From Streptomyces armeniacus (GTDB lineage: Bacteria; Actinomycetota; Actinomycetes; Streptomycetales; Streptomycetaceae): a stretch of DNA of 64,000 nucleotides. Every line of letters starts with the position of its first letter. Positions within the stretch are counted from its first letter, which is position 1. This document shows positions 52,855 to 60,943 of this stretch, piece by piece. Under the pieces are notes generated by a model that saw only the letters and a program-made list of their open reading frames with translations, did not search any database and was not told the DNA's origin. The translations under genes and the position numbers were made by a program. Location: assembly GCF_003355155.1 (NCBI RefSeq), contig NZ_CP031320.1, positions 7,470,301-7,534,300 on the forward strand, written 5' to 3'.

Positions 52855-54027
52855 GTGGCCGCCGGGACCCCCGCGGCCACCCGTACGCCGCACGCGCCGG
52901 GCCAGAGCGAACTGGCGCTGAACAGCGCCTTCGAGCGCTATTCCGTCCTCGTACGCACCTGCGTCGTGGGCGCGACGGGCCTCTTCGCGATCTTCACCGT
53001 ACCTCCGGACCGCATTCTGCAAATGTCCATCACAATGGCGATGGTGTTTATGTGGTGTGCCGTTCGGCTGTTCTGGCTGCATCTGCGCCCGCCCGTACGG
53101 TATATCCTGGCGCTGGAACTCGGCGTGCTGCCCGTGCTCGGCCTCAGCCAGGGCTGGACGGGCACCGAGACGGTGGACAGCTGGGTGCTCGCCATCGCCT
53201 CCATCACCGCACTGACATATCAGGTCGAATGGACGACACGGCCCTTTCTGGCACTGCTGCTGGCGATTGTCAGCCTGAGTTCGTATATCGGCGGCCTGGC
53301 CCTCGTGGCCCCGTCCGAGGAGATTTCCACGGCATTCACGCTCAGCGGCCGTATCTTCGGCGAGTGCCTGATGTGGCGCGCCATCTACATGCTGACACGA
53401 CGGCAGGCGAGAAGTGCCGACGAAATGATGCGGAAAGCCGCCGAATCCCGCCGCGCGGCGCTCGTCGGCGAATCCCGCAGACAGGCGGAGCGGGAATACT
53501 TCGCGACGCTCCACGACACCGCGAGCGCGACGCTCCTCACGGTGTCCATGGGCGCGCCCGGGTACGACCGGGACCAGCTCGCCCGGCGCGCGCGCCGCGA
53601 CCTGGCCGCGCTGACCGACGCCCGCGAGGGCGGCAGCCGCGACGTGGACCTCGCCGCGCTGCTGGCCACGCTGACCGACCAGCACACCGTACGCCTCGGC
53701 CTCGACCTGGGCGGCCCGCTCGTCCTGCCCGCCAAGGCGGGGCTGGCCATCTTCCGCGGCGTACGCGAGGGCCTGATCAACATCGAGCGCCACGCCGGCG
53801 TGTACGAGGCCGTGCTGAGCGCCCGCCGCGACGAGCCGGGCCGGTACGTCGTCGAACTGCGGGACGCGGGACGGGGTTTCGACACCGGCCGGATACCGGC
53901 GCAGCGCCGCGGCCTCAGCTCCTCCATCATGGGCCGGATGGCGGCCGTCGGCGGCTCCGCCTCGGTCACGTCCGGCATCGGCGAAGGCACGACCGTACGG
54001 TGGGTGTGGCCCGATGAACCCGCGTGA
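52855..54027 (+). CDS. NarL-type sensor histidine kinase
   Basis: The product is about 390 residues if GTG 52855 is used (AAGGA 9 bases upstream); GTG 52819 would add 12. Four to six membrane helices fill residues 40-190 (VVGATGLFAIFTVPP; ILALELGVLPVLGLS). The phosphoacceptor box is YFATLHDTASATLLT (His-Asp as in HisKA_3). The ATPase part has GVREGLINIERHAGV (N box), LRDAGRGFDTG (G1) and SGIGEGTTVRWVW. It overlaps the next gene by 14 bases and should phosphorylate the LuxR response regulator at 55117. Confidence 0.87.
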   Translation: MAAGTPAATRTPHAPGQSELALNSAFERYSVLVRTCVVGATGLFAIFTVPPDRILQMSITMAMVFMWCAVRLFWLHLRPPVRYILALELGVLPVLGLSQGWTGTETVDSWVLAIASITALTYQVEWTTRPFLALLLAIVSLSSYIGGLALVAPSEEISTAFTLSGRIFGECLMWRAIYMLTRRQARSADEMMRKAAESRRAALVGESRRQAEREYFATLHDTASATLLTVSMGAPGYDRDQLARRARRDLAALTDAREGGSRDVDLAALLATLTDQHTVRLGLDLGGPLVLPAKAGLAIFRGVREGLINIERHAGVYEAVLSARRDEPGRYVVELRDAGRGFDTGRIPAQRRGLSSSIMGRMAAVGGSASVTSGIGEGTTVRWVWPDEPA

Positions 54028-55150
54028 CGCCGAGGCAGCCGCACAGATCGAGGAGGGTCTCGTCCGCCGCGTACGGGCGGCTCTCCTCGGTGTCGCGCTC
54101 AACGTCCAGTGCGTGTTCGCGCTCCCCCGGATCCTCACCGAACTCGAGCTGTACCAGCCGCTGTGGTCGCACGCCGTGGTCTTCTGCCTGCTGCTGGCCG
54201 TCGCGGGCGTGGGCGCGTACCACGTGCTGGTCGGCCGCCGGCCCTCGCGGACGAGCCGGGTCCTGGGAGTCGGCGCCACCTTCGCGGCGTCCCTGCTGAC
54301 CACCACGTCGCTGACGCCCGCCGATGTGATGAACACCGAGCACTGGACGTTCGGAGTCGTCGGCTGGTACTGCCTGGTCCTGCTGTTCGGGGAGCCGCTG
54401 AGAATCCTGGTCGCCGTGTTCGGCGTGCACTTCGTGCTGGCCGCCGCGCCGCTGGTGCTGAGCGGCTTGCCGGACATCCAGATGGTCGCGCCGAAGGCGA
54501 TCTCCGCGGTCTCCGTGTACGGATTCCAGCTGACCGTCGGCATGTTCGCGTACACCGTCCGGAAGATCGCCAACAAGGCGGCGCAGGCAGCAGCCGAGGA
54601 GGAGCGGTCCCGTACGCAGAAGGCGGTCGCGGAGAGTGCGCACCGCTACCGCGAGGAGCGCTTCCTGGGGCTGCTGGACACGACGATTCCGCTGCTCCGC
54701 GCCATCGCCGACGGCGAGTTGGACCCGTCCGACCCCGACGCGCAGCGCCGCTGCGCCGTGGAGTCCGCCCGCCTCAGACGCCTGCAGGCGGAGAACGACG
54801 ACGTGCCGGACCCGCTGGCACACGAACTCGAGGCCGGCCTCGGAGTGGCGGACCGCCGCGGCGTCACCGCGCAGCTGGAGATCACCGGCGACCCGGTGGA
54901 GGTCCCCAAGGTGGTACGGCGCGAACTGGTGGACCCCGTACTGGCCGTGCTGTCGGCGACCCGCGACTCCGCGCGCGTGACGCTCCTGCGGACACCGGAG
55001 CAGGTCCGGGTCAGCATCGTCAGCGACGCGGCCGGCGCGCCACCAATCGACTCGTGTGCGGAGCACGTACGGGTCGAGGAGATCACCCTGGAAAAGGAAT
55101 GGTGGGTACAGACTGTATGGAATCGGCACGACGCATCACCGTCACAGTGA
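54014..55150 (+). CDS. Kinase-like membrane partner lacking a phosphoacceptor His box
   Basis: The product is 378 residues from ATG 54014, overlapping the kinase 3' end. Five to six membrane helices cover residues 20-180 (SHAVVFCLLLAVAGVGAY; PLRILVAVFGVHFVLAAAPLVL). A cytosolic helix (NKAAQAAAEEERSRTQKAV) leads to a region aligned to histidine kinase dimerisation (RFLGLLDTTIPLLRAIADG). No His-Asp box and no clear N or G ATPase boxes are present. It seems to be a degenerate kinase that acts as an accessory sensor for the overlapping kinase-regulator pair. No exact family known to me. Confidence 0.65.
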   Translation: MNPRDAEAAAQIEEGLVRRVRAALLGVALNVQCVFALPRILTELELYQPLWSHAVVFCLLLAVAGVGAYHVLVGRRPSRTSRVLGVGATFAASLLTTTSLTPADVMNTEHWTFGVVGWYCLVLLFGEPLRILVAVFGVHFVLAAAPLVLSGLPDIQMVAPKAISAVSVYGFQLTVGMFAYTVRKIANKAAQAAAEEERSRTQKAVAESAHRYREERFLGLLDTTIPLLRAIADGELDPSDPDAQRRCAVESARLRRLQAENDDVPDPLAHELEAGLGVADRRGVTAQLEITGDPVEVPKVVRRELVDPVLAVLSATRDSARVTLLRTPEQVRVSIVSDAAGAPPIDSCAEHVRVEEITLEKEWWVQTVWNRHDASPSQ

Positions 55151-55773
55151 TCGACGACCACCCGGCCATCGTCGCCGCGGTCGAGCACTGGTACGCGACC
55201 GCGGGCACCCCGATCGACGTCGTGGCCTCCGGGCCCGACGTCAAGGCCGCGTGGGTGCCGCCCGGCGACAGCGCGGACGTCGTGGTGCTGGACCTCCAGC
55301 TGTCCGGCGGCGAACCGGCGTACTCCGATCTGCGACGCCTCGTGGACGCCGGCCGGCAGGTCATCGTCTACACCATGCGCGAGGACCAGCAGACCGCGCT
55401 CACCTGCATCGACATCGGCGCGTTCACGTTCCTCACCAAGTCCAAGGGCGGCGAGCACCTCGTGCCTGCCACCATCGCCGCGGCGGAGAACCGCGCGTAC
55501 ACCCCGCCCGGCCTCGCCGGCGCCTTCGGCACCAACACCAGATCGGACCGCCCGCAGCTCTCCCGGCGCGAACTGGACGTGCTCATCGAGTGGTTCCAGT
55601 CCGAGTCGAAGGAACTGGTCGCGAAGCGCCTCGGGATACGCACCAGCACGGTCAGCACGTATCTGGACCGCGTACGCATCAAGTACGCCAACGCGGGCCG
55701 CGCGGCCCGCACGAAGACGAACCTGGTGGCACGCGCCGTCGAGGACGGCCTCATCGGCCTGGAGGACCTCTAG
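55117..55773 (+). CDS. LuxR/NarL-type response regulator
   Basis: The product is 218 residues from ATG 55117, overlapping the upstream gene by 34 bases. The receiver domain contains VTVIDDHPAIV, phosphoacceptor Asp in VVVLDLQLSGG, TM of VIVYTMREDQQ and the Lys in FLTKSKGG. The LuxR HTH is LSRRELDVLIEWFQSE to TVSTYLDRVRIKYANAG (recognition helix KRLGIRTSTVSTYLDR). It should bind DNA as a dimer when phosphorylated by the kinase at 52855. Targets may include the divergent SARP gene. Confidence 0.92.
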   Translation: MESARRITVTVIDDHPAIVAAVEHWYATAGTPIDVVASGPDVKAAWVPPGDSADVVVLDLQLSGGEPAYSDLRRLVDAGRQVIVYTMREDQQTALTCIDIGAFTFLTKSKGGEHLVPATIAAAENRAYTPPGLAGAFGTNTRSDRPQLSRRELDVLIEWFQSESKELVAKRLGIRTSTVSTYLDRVRIKYANAGRAARTKTNLVARAVEDGLIGLEDL

Positions 55774-55925
55774 GGGCCGTACGACCTGCCCCGTCCCGGA
55801 CCGGCCTGCCCTGTCCGGCCTCCCTTGTCCGGCCTTCCCGACCCGGCCCGTACGGGCCCGGCCAGGCTTACGGTGGTGTCCGGCAGTCGACCCCGGGCCG
55901 GGCGGCCCGGGAGGAGGTGGTGACG

Positions 55926-56801
55926 ATGGCCGCGGCCGGGCAGGACGGGTGGGCGGGCGTCATCGACGGCGCGCTCGCGCAGCTGGTCGACCGCGCGGGG
56001 CTGGACCTCGCGTTCGCGGCGCGCGTGCAGCCGGACGGGCGGCGGCTGGTGATCAGCCGGCTGCGCGGGGCGCGTACGCCGCTGCTGCGGGACCTCGTCG
56101 TACTGAAGGGCACGGGCCTGGGCGGCAAGGCGATGGCGCTGAGCCGGCCGGTGACCGTCAGCGACTACGTGGGGGCCGACGGGATCAGCCACGAGTACGA
56201 CCTGCCCGTGATGCGCGAGGGCATCCACTCGATCGTGGCCGTGCCGCTGCTGACCGGGGGCCGGGTCAGCGGCGTGTGCTACGCCGCGCTGCGGCAGCGG
56301 CTCGACATCGGCGAGCGGCTGCAGCGCGTCGCCGCGAACGTCGCGCGGCGGGCCGAGGAGCGCCTGGCCGCCGACGCGAGGGCAGCGCAGGACGTACGGG
56401 AGCGGCAGGACGTACGGGAGCGGCAAGCGCCCGCCGCGCCGGCGGACCCGCGGCTGCGGGACGCGTACGACGACCTGGGGTCGCTGCTGGAACGCGTGCA
56501 CGACCCGGGTGTACGGGCCGAGCTGGAACGCATCCGCCACCGGATGACGGGCACCGCGGACGACGCCCGGCCACAGGCCGAGGCGCCGGAGCCGCCGGAG
56601 CCGCCCGTCGCCCTGTCCCGGCGCGAGCGCGAGGCCCTGCGGTGCGCGGCGCTGGGCCTGGCCAACGCGGAGATCGCCGAGCTGATGGGCCTCTCGCCCG
56701 GCACCGTGAAGTGCTATCTGAGCAGCGTCATGCGCAAGCTCGGCACCCGCAACCGCATGGAGGCCGTCAACACCGCCCGCGGCATGGGCTACCCCGTCTG
56801 A
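55926..56801 (+). CDS. GAF-LuxR transcriptional regulator
   Basis: The product is 291 residues from ATG 55926 with GGAGG in GGGAGGAGGTGGTGACG. A GAF domain (about 10-150) has LVVLKGTGLGGKAMALSRPV and IHSIVAVPLLTGGRVSGV, the layout of IclR-like or oxygen/ligand-sensing GAF modules. A small VRERQD tandem repeat (151-163) follows. The C-terminal LuxR HTH reads LSRREREALRCAALGLANAEIAELMGLSPGTVKCYLSSV (about 232-270). No partner kinase is needed. Upstream 55774-55925 is rich in TGTCCGGCCT direct repeats and has the palindrome CCCGTACGGG. Confidence 0.88.
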   Translation: MAAAGQDGWAGVIDGALAQLVDRAGLDLAFAARVQPDGRRLVISRLRGARTPLLRDLVVLKGTGLGGKAMALSRPVTVSDYVGADGISHEYDLPVMREGIHSIVAVPLLTGGRVSGVCYAALRQRLDIGERLQRVAANVARRAEERLAADARAAQDVRERQDVRERQAPAAPADPRLRDAYDDLGSLLERVHDPGVRAELERIRHRMTGTADDARPQAEAPEPPEPPVALSRREREALRCAALGLANAEIAELMGLSPGTVKCYLSSVMRKLGTRNRMEAVNTARGMGYPV

Positions 56802-57160
56802 GCCGCCACACGCCCTCCGCCCGGGGGCGGGCGCCTCGTTGGCGTGCCCGGCGAAGACGTTGACCGCCCGCAGGGACGCCAGGCTGGTCAGCAGCCCGTC
56901 CGGAGCGAATGCCAGCGGCGGGCGAGCGAATGCCAGCGGCGGGCCCCCCGCGGGCCCCTCCCTGCCCCCCGACCCCCCGGGCCCGGGGGCCGGGCCCCGT
57001 GACGCGCCCGCCGGACCGGCACGGCTCCGCGCGCGCGACCGCGTACCCTCGGGCGGAAGGCACCGCCCCCGGCGCGGCACGGCAACGGCACGCGCGCAGC
57101 GGGCACTTCGGCGCAGGGACCGACAGGCGGCCGGGACTCGGCGGCCGGGGAGGGAGACGT
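56802..57160. other. 359-bp GC-rich gap, probable fifth contig join
   Basis: No complete gene. On the minus strand 56830-56945 reads LAFAPDGLLTSLASLRAVNV and FAGHANEAP, which looks like real protein but has no stop or start. A half copy of the window's intergenic repeat (AGCCCGTCCGG) lies at 56893. Bases 56945-57000 are almost pure G and C with poly-C runs. The site lies about 11.3 kb after the NRPS join, which supports a break here. Confidence 0.5.
56903..56944. repeat. Two 21-bp perfect tandem repeats
   Basis: GAGCGAATGCCAGCGGCGGGC (unit 21 bp) occurs at 56903 and again at 56924. It lies beside the candidate contig join and directly follows a half intergenic repeat. Confidence 0.85.
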
Positions 57161-57685
57161 ATGGTCCGGCGGACCGTCCGCGGCTCCGCCCCGTCCGTAC
57201 GCGGCGGGCCCGGCGCGGCGGTGGGGCAGCTCCTCGCCATCCTGGCCGTGCTCCTGTGCGGGCTGCTCCAGCCCGGCGCGGCAGGCGGCGCCGCGACCGT
57301 ACTCGGCCAGGGCCAGTGGCCCGGCGGACTCGCCGGCCACGGCCACGCCAGCACCGCCGCCCACGCGCCGCACCACTCCGGCGCGACCGTCACCACGGTC
57401 CCGCACCGGGACGGCGGACCCGCCGGCGACCGCACGCCCGCCTCCCTCACCGCGCCCGACAGCCACGCCCCCGACGGCGCCGCACGGGACACCGCCGCCG
57501 AACGCCAGCACTTCCCGCACGGGCACGGCCAGGCCAACGGCCCCGGCGCCGCCCTCCCCGCCCACCACGTGCCCCGCCCGGGGCACGGCGCGTGGACGCA
57601 GGCGTACCCGTGCGGCGCGCCCGTACCGGCCCCGTACGCCGGGCCGTGCACGGACCGCGGGCCTCCCGCCCCAGCAGGCAGCTGA
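57161..57685 (+). CDS. Small secreted or membrane-anchored His/Pro/Gly-rich protein
   Basis: The product is 174 residues from ATG 57161 with AGGGAG 3 bases upstream. A signal-like segment (GQLLAILAVLLCGLLQPGAAGGAA, residues about 22-45) follows a basic start. The rest is low complexity, rich in His (HGHASTAAHAPHHSG; QHFPHGHG) and Pro, ending with two Cys. I do not recognise the family. It lies 75 bp upstream of the SecDF gene and is often found with it as an accessory. A metal-binding role is possible because of the His clusters, but this is a guess. Confidence 0.55.
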   Translation: MVRRTVRGSAPSVRGGPGAAVGQLLAILAVLLCGLLQPGAAGGAATVLGQGQWPGGLAGHGHASTAAHAPHHSGATVTTVPHRDGGPAGDRTPASLTAPDSHAPDGAARDTAAERQHFPHGHGQANGPGAALPAHHVPRPGHGAWTQAYPCGAPVPAPYAGPCTDRGPPAPAGS

Positions 57686-57760
57686 CCCCCACACCCTTCC
57701 CCGCCGCGGGGACGGCGGCGCCGTGCGGCGCCGCGCCGCGGCATGCCTGCTGGAGACCCC

Positions 57761-60232
57761 ATGACCCGTGCCACCAGGGTGCGGGCGCTGCTCGCGCTCG
57801 CCCTGCTCGCCCTGTCCGTGTACCTCGCCCTGACCCAGCCGCCCCGCCTCGGCCTCGACCTGCGCGGCGGCACCCGACTCGTACTGGAGACCAAGGACTC
57901 GCCCACCGCGCAGGCCGACCGCACCGCCACCGACCGCACCCTGGAGGTGCTCCGCCAGCGCGTGGACGCGCTGGGCGTCAGCGAACCCACCCTCGCCCGC
58001 TCCGGCGACCAGCGCATCGTCGTCGAGCTGCCCGGCGTACAGGACCCGCGCGAGGCCGCCGAGGTCCTCGGGCGCACCGCACAGCTCAGCTTCCACCCCG
58101 TACGCGACACCGGCGGCAAGGCCGGCCCCGACGGCCCCGACGGCGCGGGCGGGAAGGACGGCAAGGGCGACGGCCGGGTGCTCCGCGACGAGAGCGGGCA
58201 GCCCGTACGGCTCGGCCCCGCCGCCCTGACCGGCGGGCAGGTGGAGAGCGCCGAGGCCCGGCTCGACCAGGAGCGGGGCGGCGGCTGGTTCGTCTCCGTC
58301 GAGCTGCGCGGCTCCGGCGAGAGCGCCTGGGCCGGGCTCACCGGCAAGGCCGCCTGCGCGCAGCCCGGCGACCCGGCACGCCGGGCCGCGATCGTCCTGG
58401 ACGACAAGGTCATCTCGTCGCCCCAGGTCGACCCGTCCGTCGAGTGCGGCACCGGCATCACCGGCGGCGCCACCCAGATCACCGGAGGCTTCAGCCAGGA
58501 CGAGGCCGAGGAGCTGGCCCTGCTCATCAACGGCGGCGCGCTGCCCGTGCCCGTAGACCTGATCGAGCAGCGCACCGTCGACGCCACCCTCGGCGACCGC
58601 GCCATCGAGGCCAGCGCCCAGGCCGCCGTCATCGGCACCGTCCTGACCTCGCTGTTCATCATCGGCGTCTACCGCCTCCTCGGCGGCCTCGCCACCCTCG
58701 CCCTGGCCTGCTACGGGCTGCTCTCCTACGCCGCCCTGCTCGCCATCGGCGCCACCCTCACGCTGCCCGGCCTCGCCGGGTTCGTCCTCGCCATCGGCAT
58801 GGCCGTGGACGCCAACGTGCTCGTCTTCGAACGCGCCCGCGAGGAGTACGCCGCCATGCCGGCGCGCAGAAGGACCCTGCGCAGCGCGCTGACCGCCGGG
58901 TTCCGCAAGGCGCTCAGTGCCGTCGCCGACTCCAACATCACCACCCTGCTCGCCGCCGCGCTGCTGTTCGTCCTCGCCTCCGGACCCGTACGCGGCTTCG
59001 GCGTCACGCTGTCCATCGGCGTCCTCGCGTCCATGGTCAGCGCGCTCGTCATCACGCGCGTAATCGCCGACGTGGCCGTACGCCGCCGGGCGGTGATGGC
59101 GCGGCCCCGGCTGTCCGGCATCGCGGACACCGGCGCCGTACGCCGCTGGCTGACCCGCCGCGCGCCCGACCTGATGCGGCACCGGCGGCGCTGGCTCGCC
59201 GGCTCCGCCGCCGCGCTGGTCCTGGCCACGGGCGGGCTGGTGGTCCGCGGCCTGGAGTTCGGGGTGGAGTTCACCGGCGGCCGGTCCGTCGAGTACACCA
59301 CCGAACGGCCCGTCAGCGGCGAGGCCGCCCGGCAGGCCGTCGCCGACGCGGGCCGGCCGCGCGCGGTCGTCCAGACCTCCGGCGACGGCGACGGCGACCG
59401 CCGGGTGTCCGTACGGGCCGGGGAACTGTCCGACGCGGATGAGGCCAAGGTACGGGCCGAGCTCGCCGAGGCGGGCGGATCCGCGGAGCGCGTACGGGAC
59501 GAGATGATCGGCCCGAGCCTCGGCGAGGAGCTGCGGCGCAACGCCCTCATCGCGCTCGGCGTGGCGCTCGCCGCCCAACTCGCGTATCTCGCCCTCCGGT
59601 TCCGCTGGACGTTCGCCGCGTCGTCGGTGGCGGGAATGGCGCACGACGTGCTGCTCCTCGTCGGCGTCTTCGCCTGGCTGGGCAAGCCCGTCGACGGGGT
59701 GTTCCTGGCGGCGCTGCTCACCGTCATCGGCTACTCCGTCAACGACTCCGTCGTCGTCTTCGACCGCGTACGCGAGCTGTGGTCCGCCGATCGCCGCGCG
59801 CCGTTCGGCGGCATCGTGAACACCGCGCTCCTGCAGACGCTGCCGCGCACCCTGAACACGGGGGCGGGAGCGGTGTTCATCCTCGCCGCACTGGTTCTGC
59901 TCGGCGGCGAGTCGCTGACCGACTTCGCACTCGCACTGCTCATCGGCGTGGTGCTGGGCACGTATTCGTCGATGTTCACGGCCGCGCCGCTCGCGATCAC
60001 GCTGGAGGCGCGGAGCAGCGCGCCGCCGCCGCGCCCGAAGCGGCCCCGCGGGCGGCAGGGCGGACCGGGTGGACCGGGCGGCGGGCCCGGCGCCTCCGAC
60101 TCGTCCGGCGGGCCTCCCGCGCCCCGCGCGAAGGGCGGCGCGGAGGGCAGCGCGTACGGCGGCGCGCGGAGCGGGCGCGGACGCCGTACGGCCGGGGGCC
60201 GGCCCCCGGGCGACAGCGGGGCGCGCGTCTGA
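57761..60232 (+). CDS. secDF: Fused protein-export membrane protein SecDF
   Basis: The product is 823 residues from ATG 57761 (TGGAG 5 bases upstream; ATG 57743 also in frame). The SecD half has LGLDLRGGTRLVLET (D1), ISGG-type TGGATQITGGFSQDEAEELALLINGGALPVPV and six helices with FVLAIGMAVDANVLVFERARE. The SecF half has GLEFGVEFTGGRSVEY and VIGYSVNDSVVVFDRVREL. It uses the proton gradient to pull secreted proteins through SecYEG. As a single fused gene it differs from the separate secD and secF found near ruvABC in these genomes, so it is probably a second copy. The C-terminus is Gly/Arg-rich. Confidence 0.95.
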   Translation: MTRATRVRALLALALLALSVYLALTQPPRLGLDLRGGTRLVLETKDSPTAQADRTATDRTLEVLRQRVDALGVSEPTLARSGDQRIVVELPGVQDPREAAEVLGRTAQLSFHPVRDTGGKAGPDGPDGAGGKDGKGDGRVLRDESGQPVRLGPAALTGGQVESAEARLDQERGGGWFVSVELRGSGESAWAGLTGKAACAQPGDPARRAAIVLDDKVISSPQVDPSVECGTGITGGATQITGGFSQDEAEELALLINGGALPVPVDLIEQRTVDATLGDRAIEASAQAAVIGTVLTSLFIIGVYRLLGGLATLALACYGLLSYAALLAIGATLTLPGLAGFVLAIGMAVDANVLVFERAREEYAAMPARRRTLRSALTAGFRKALSAVADSNITTLLAAALLFVLASGPVRGFGVTLSIGVLASMVSALVITRVIADVAVRRRAVMARPRLSGIADTGAVRRWLTRRAPDLMRHRRRWLAGSAAALVLATGGLVVRGLEFGVEFTGGRSVEYTTERPVSGEAARQAVADAGRPRAVVQTSGDGDGDRRVSVRAGELSDADEAKVRAELAEAGGSAERVRDEMIGPSLGEELRRNALIALGVALAAQLAYLALRFRWTFAASSVAGMAHDVLLLVGVFAWLGKPVDGVFLAALLTVIGYSVNDSVVVFDRVRELWSADRRAPFGGIVNTALLQTLPRTLNTGAGAVFILAALVLLGGESLTDFALALLIGVVLGTYSSMFTAAPLAITLEARSSAPPPRPKRPRGRQGGPGGPGGGPGASDSSGGPPAPRAKGGAEGSAYGGARSGRGRRTAGGRPPGDSGARV

Positions 60233-60394
60233 GTCGCAGGTCACAGAAGGCGTGTCCGCGGCGTGATCGTGGCACGTCGACGGCGGGCCGGCACGGCGGA
60301 CCGGGAGCGATTCCGGCCGCCGTGCCGCCCGCTCGGGCCGCGGACGTGCTACCTTTGTGGTTAGTTGCAGTTGTGGTTCCCATTGATTCTTGTG

Positions 60395-60435
60395 TGCGCC
60401 TGCTGGTTCTGAACCTTCAGGCGCATTTTCTGTTT
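60395..60435 (+). terminator. Hairpin with T-tract in the cold-shock leader
   Basis: TGCGCCTG (60395-60402) and CAGGCGCA (60418-60425) form a perfect 8-bp stem. Inside it GGTTC-T-GAACC forms a second stem. TTTTCTGTTT follows. This is an intrinsic-terminator shape about 100 bases upstream of the csp start, inside a leader that is AT-rich for this genome. It could be an attenuator that responds to temperature, or the end of the secDF transcript. Confidence 0.6.
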
Positions 60436-60526
60436 CCCGGTGTTTTTCTCCGGACGGGTGATCATCGCAGCGACACGTGGTCCGCGCAGTGCGGTCCGCG
60501 GTTTTACACCCCGAGGAGATTTACAC

Positions 60527-60730
60527 ATGGCTACTGGAACCGTTAAGTGGTTCAACGCCGAAAAGGGTTTCGGTTTCATTGCGCAGGACAACGGCGGCGC
60601 CGATGTCTTCGCGCACTACTCCGCGATCAACGCTCAGGGCTTCCGTGAGCTCGCCGAGGGCCAGAAGGTCGAGTTCGACGTCACGCAGGGCCCGAAGGGC
60701 CCGCAGGCCGAGAGCATCAACATCGTCTGA
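60527..60730 (+). CDS. CspA-family cold shock protein
   Basis: The product is 67 residues from ATG 60527 with GAGGAG 8 bases upstream. The RNP1 and RNP2 motifs are intact (KGFGFI and VFAHYSAI), with the usual start [20 protein letters not shown]. It is a single-stranded nucleic acid-binding beta-barrel that melts RNA structure. A DEAD-box helicase gene follows after 213 bp, a common pairing. The AT-rich leader of about 190 bases with a hairpin is typical of cold-inducible csp genes. Confidence 0.95.
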   Translation: MATGTVKWFNAEKGFGFIAQDNGGADVFAHYSAINAQGFRELAEGQKVEFDVTQGPKGPQAESINIV

Positions 60731-60760
60731 TCCACCGGCACGGCCACGCGCCGTGCGCCG

Positions 60761-60787
60761 CGGGCCCGCACCACCGGTGCGGGCCCG
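60761..60787 (+). terminator. Strong terminator hairpin after csp
   Basis: CGGGCCCGCACC and GGTGCGGGCCCG are perfect complements around ACC (12-bp stem, 3-base loop). CTCCGTTTCC follows. It lies 30 bp after the csp stop. It probably ends the short csp message and leaves the helicase gene under its own promoter. Confidence 0.8.
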
Positions 60788-60943
60788 CTCCGTTTCCGGA
60801 TTCCGTTCCTTACGTGTTCCGGAGAACGGCCCCTCCATTCCCGATCCACGCGTTTTTTCCGCGGTTCGTTCTTGCGATTCCTTTGTGCGGCAGTCGGCCG
60901 CCGGGACCTCCTCGACACGTGCCGTCCCGAGGAAGGTTCCGAA

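Noticed and set aside
22815..55773. One hybrid PKS-NRPS cluster spanning both megasynthase genes
   Set aside because: At least two likely contig joins separate them, so their proximity in this window is not evidence of linkage.
56888..60244. 1118-residue minus-strand frame opposite secDF
   Set aside because: No motifs, biased composition, and secDF is clear on the plus strand.
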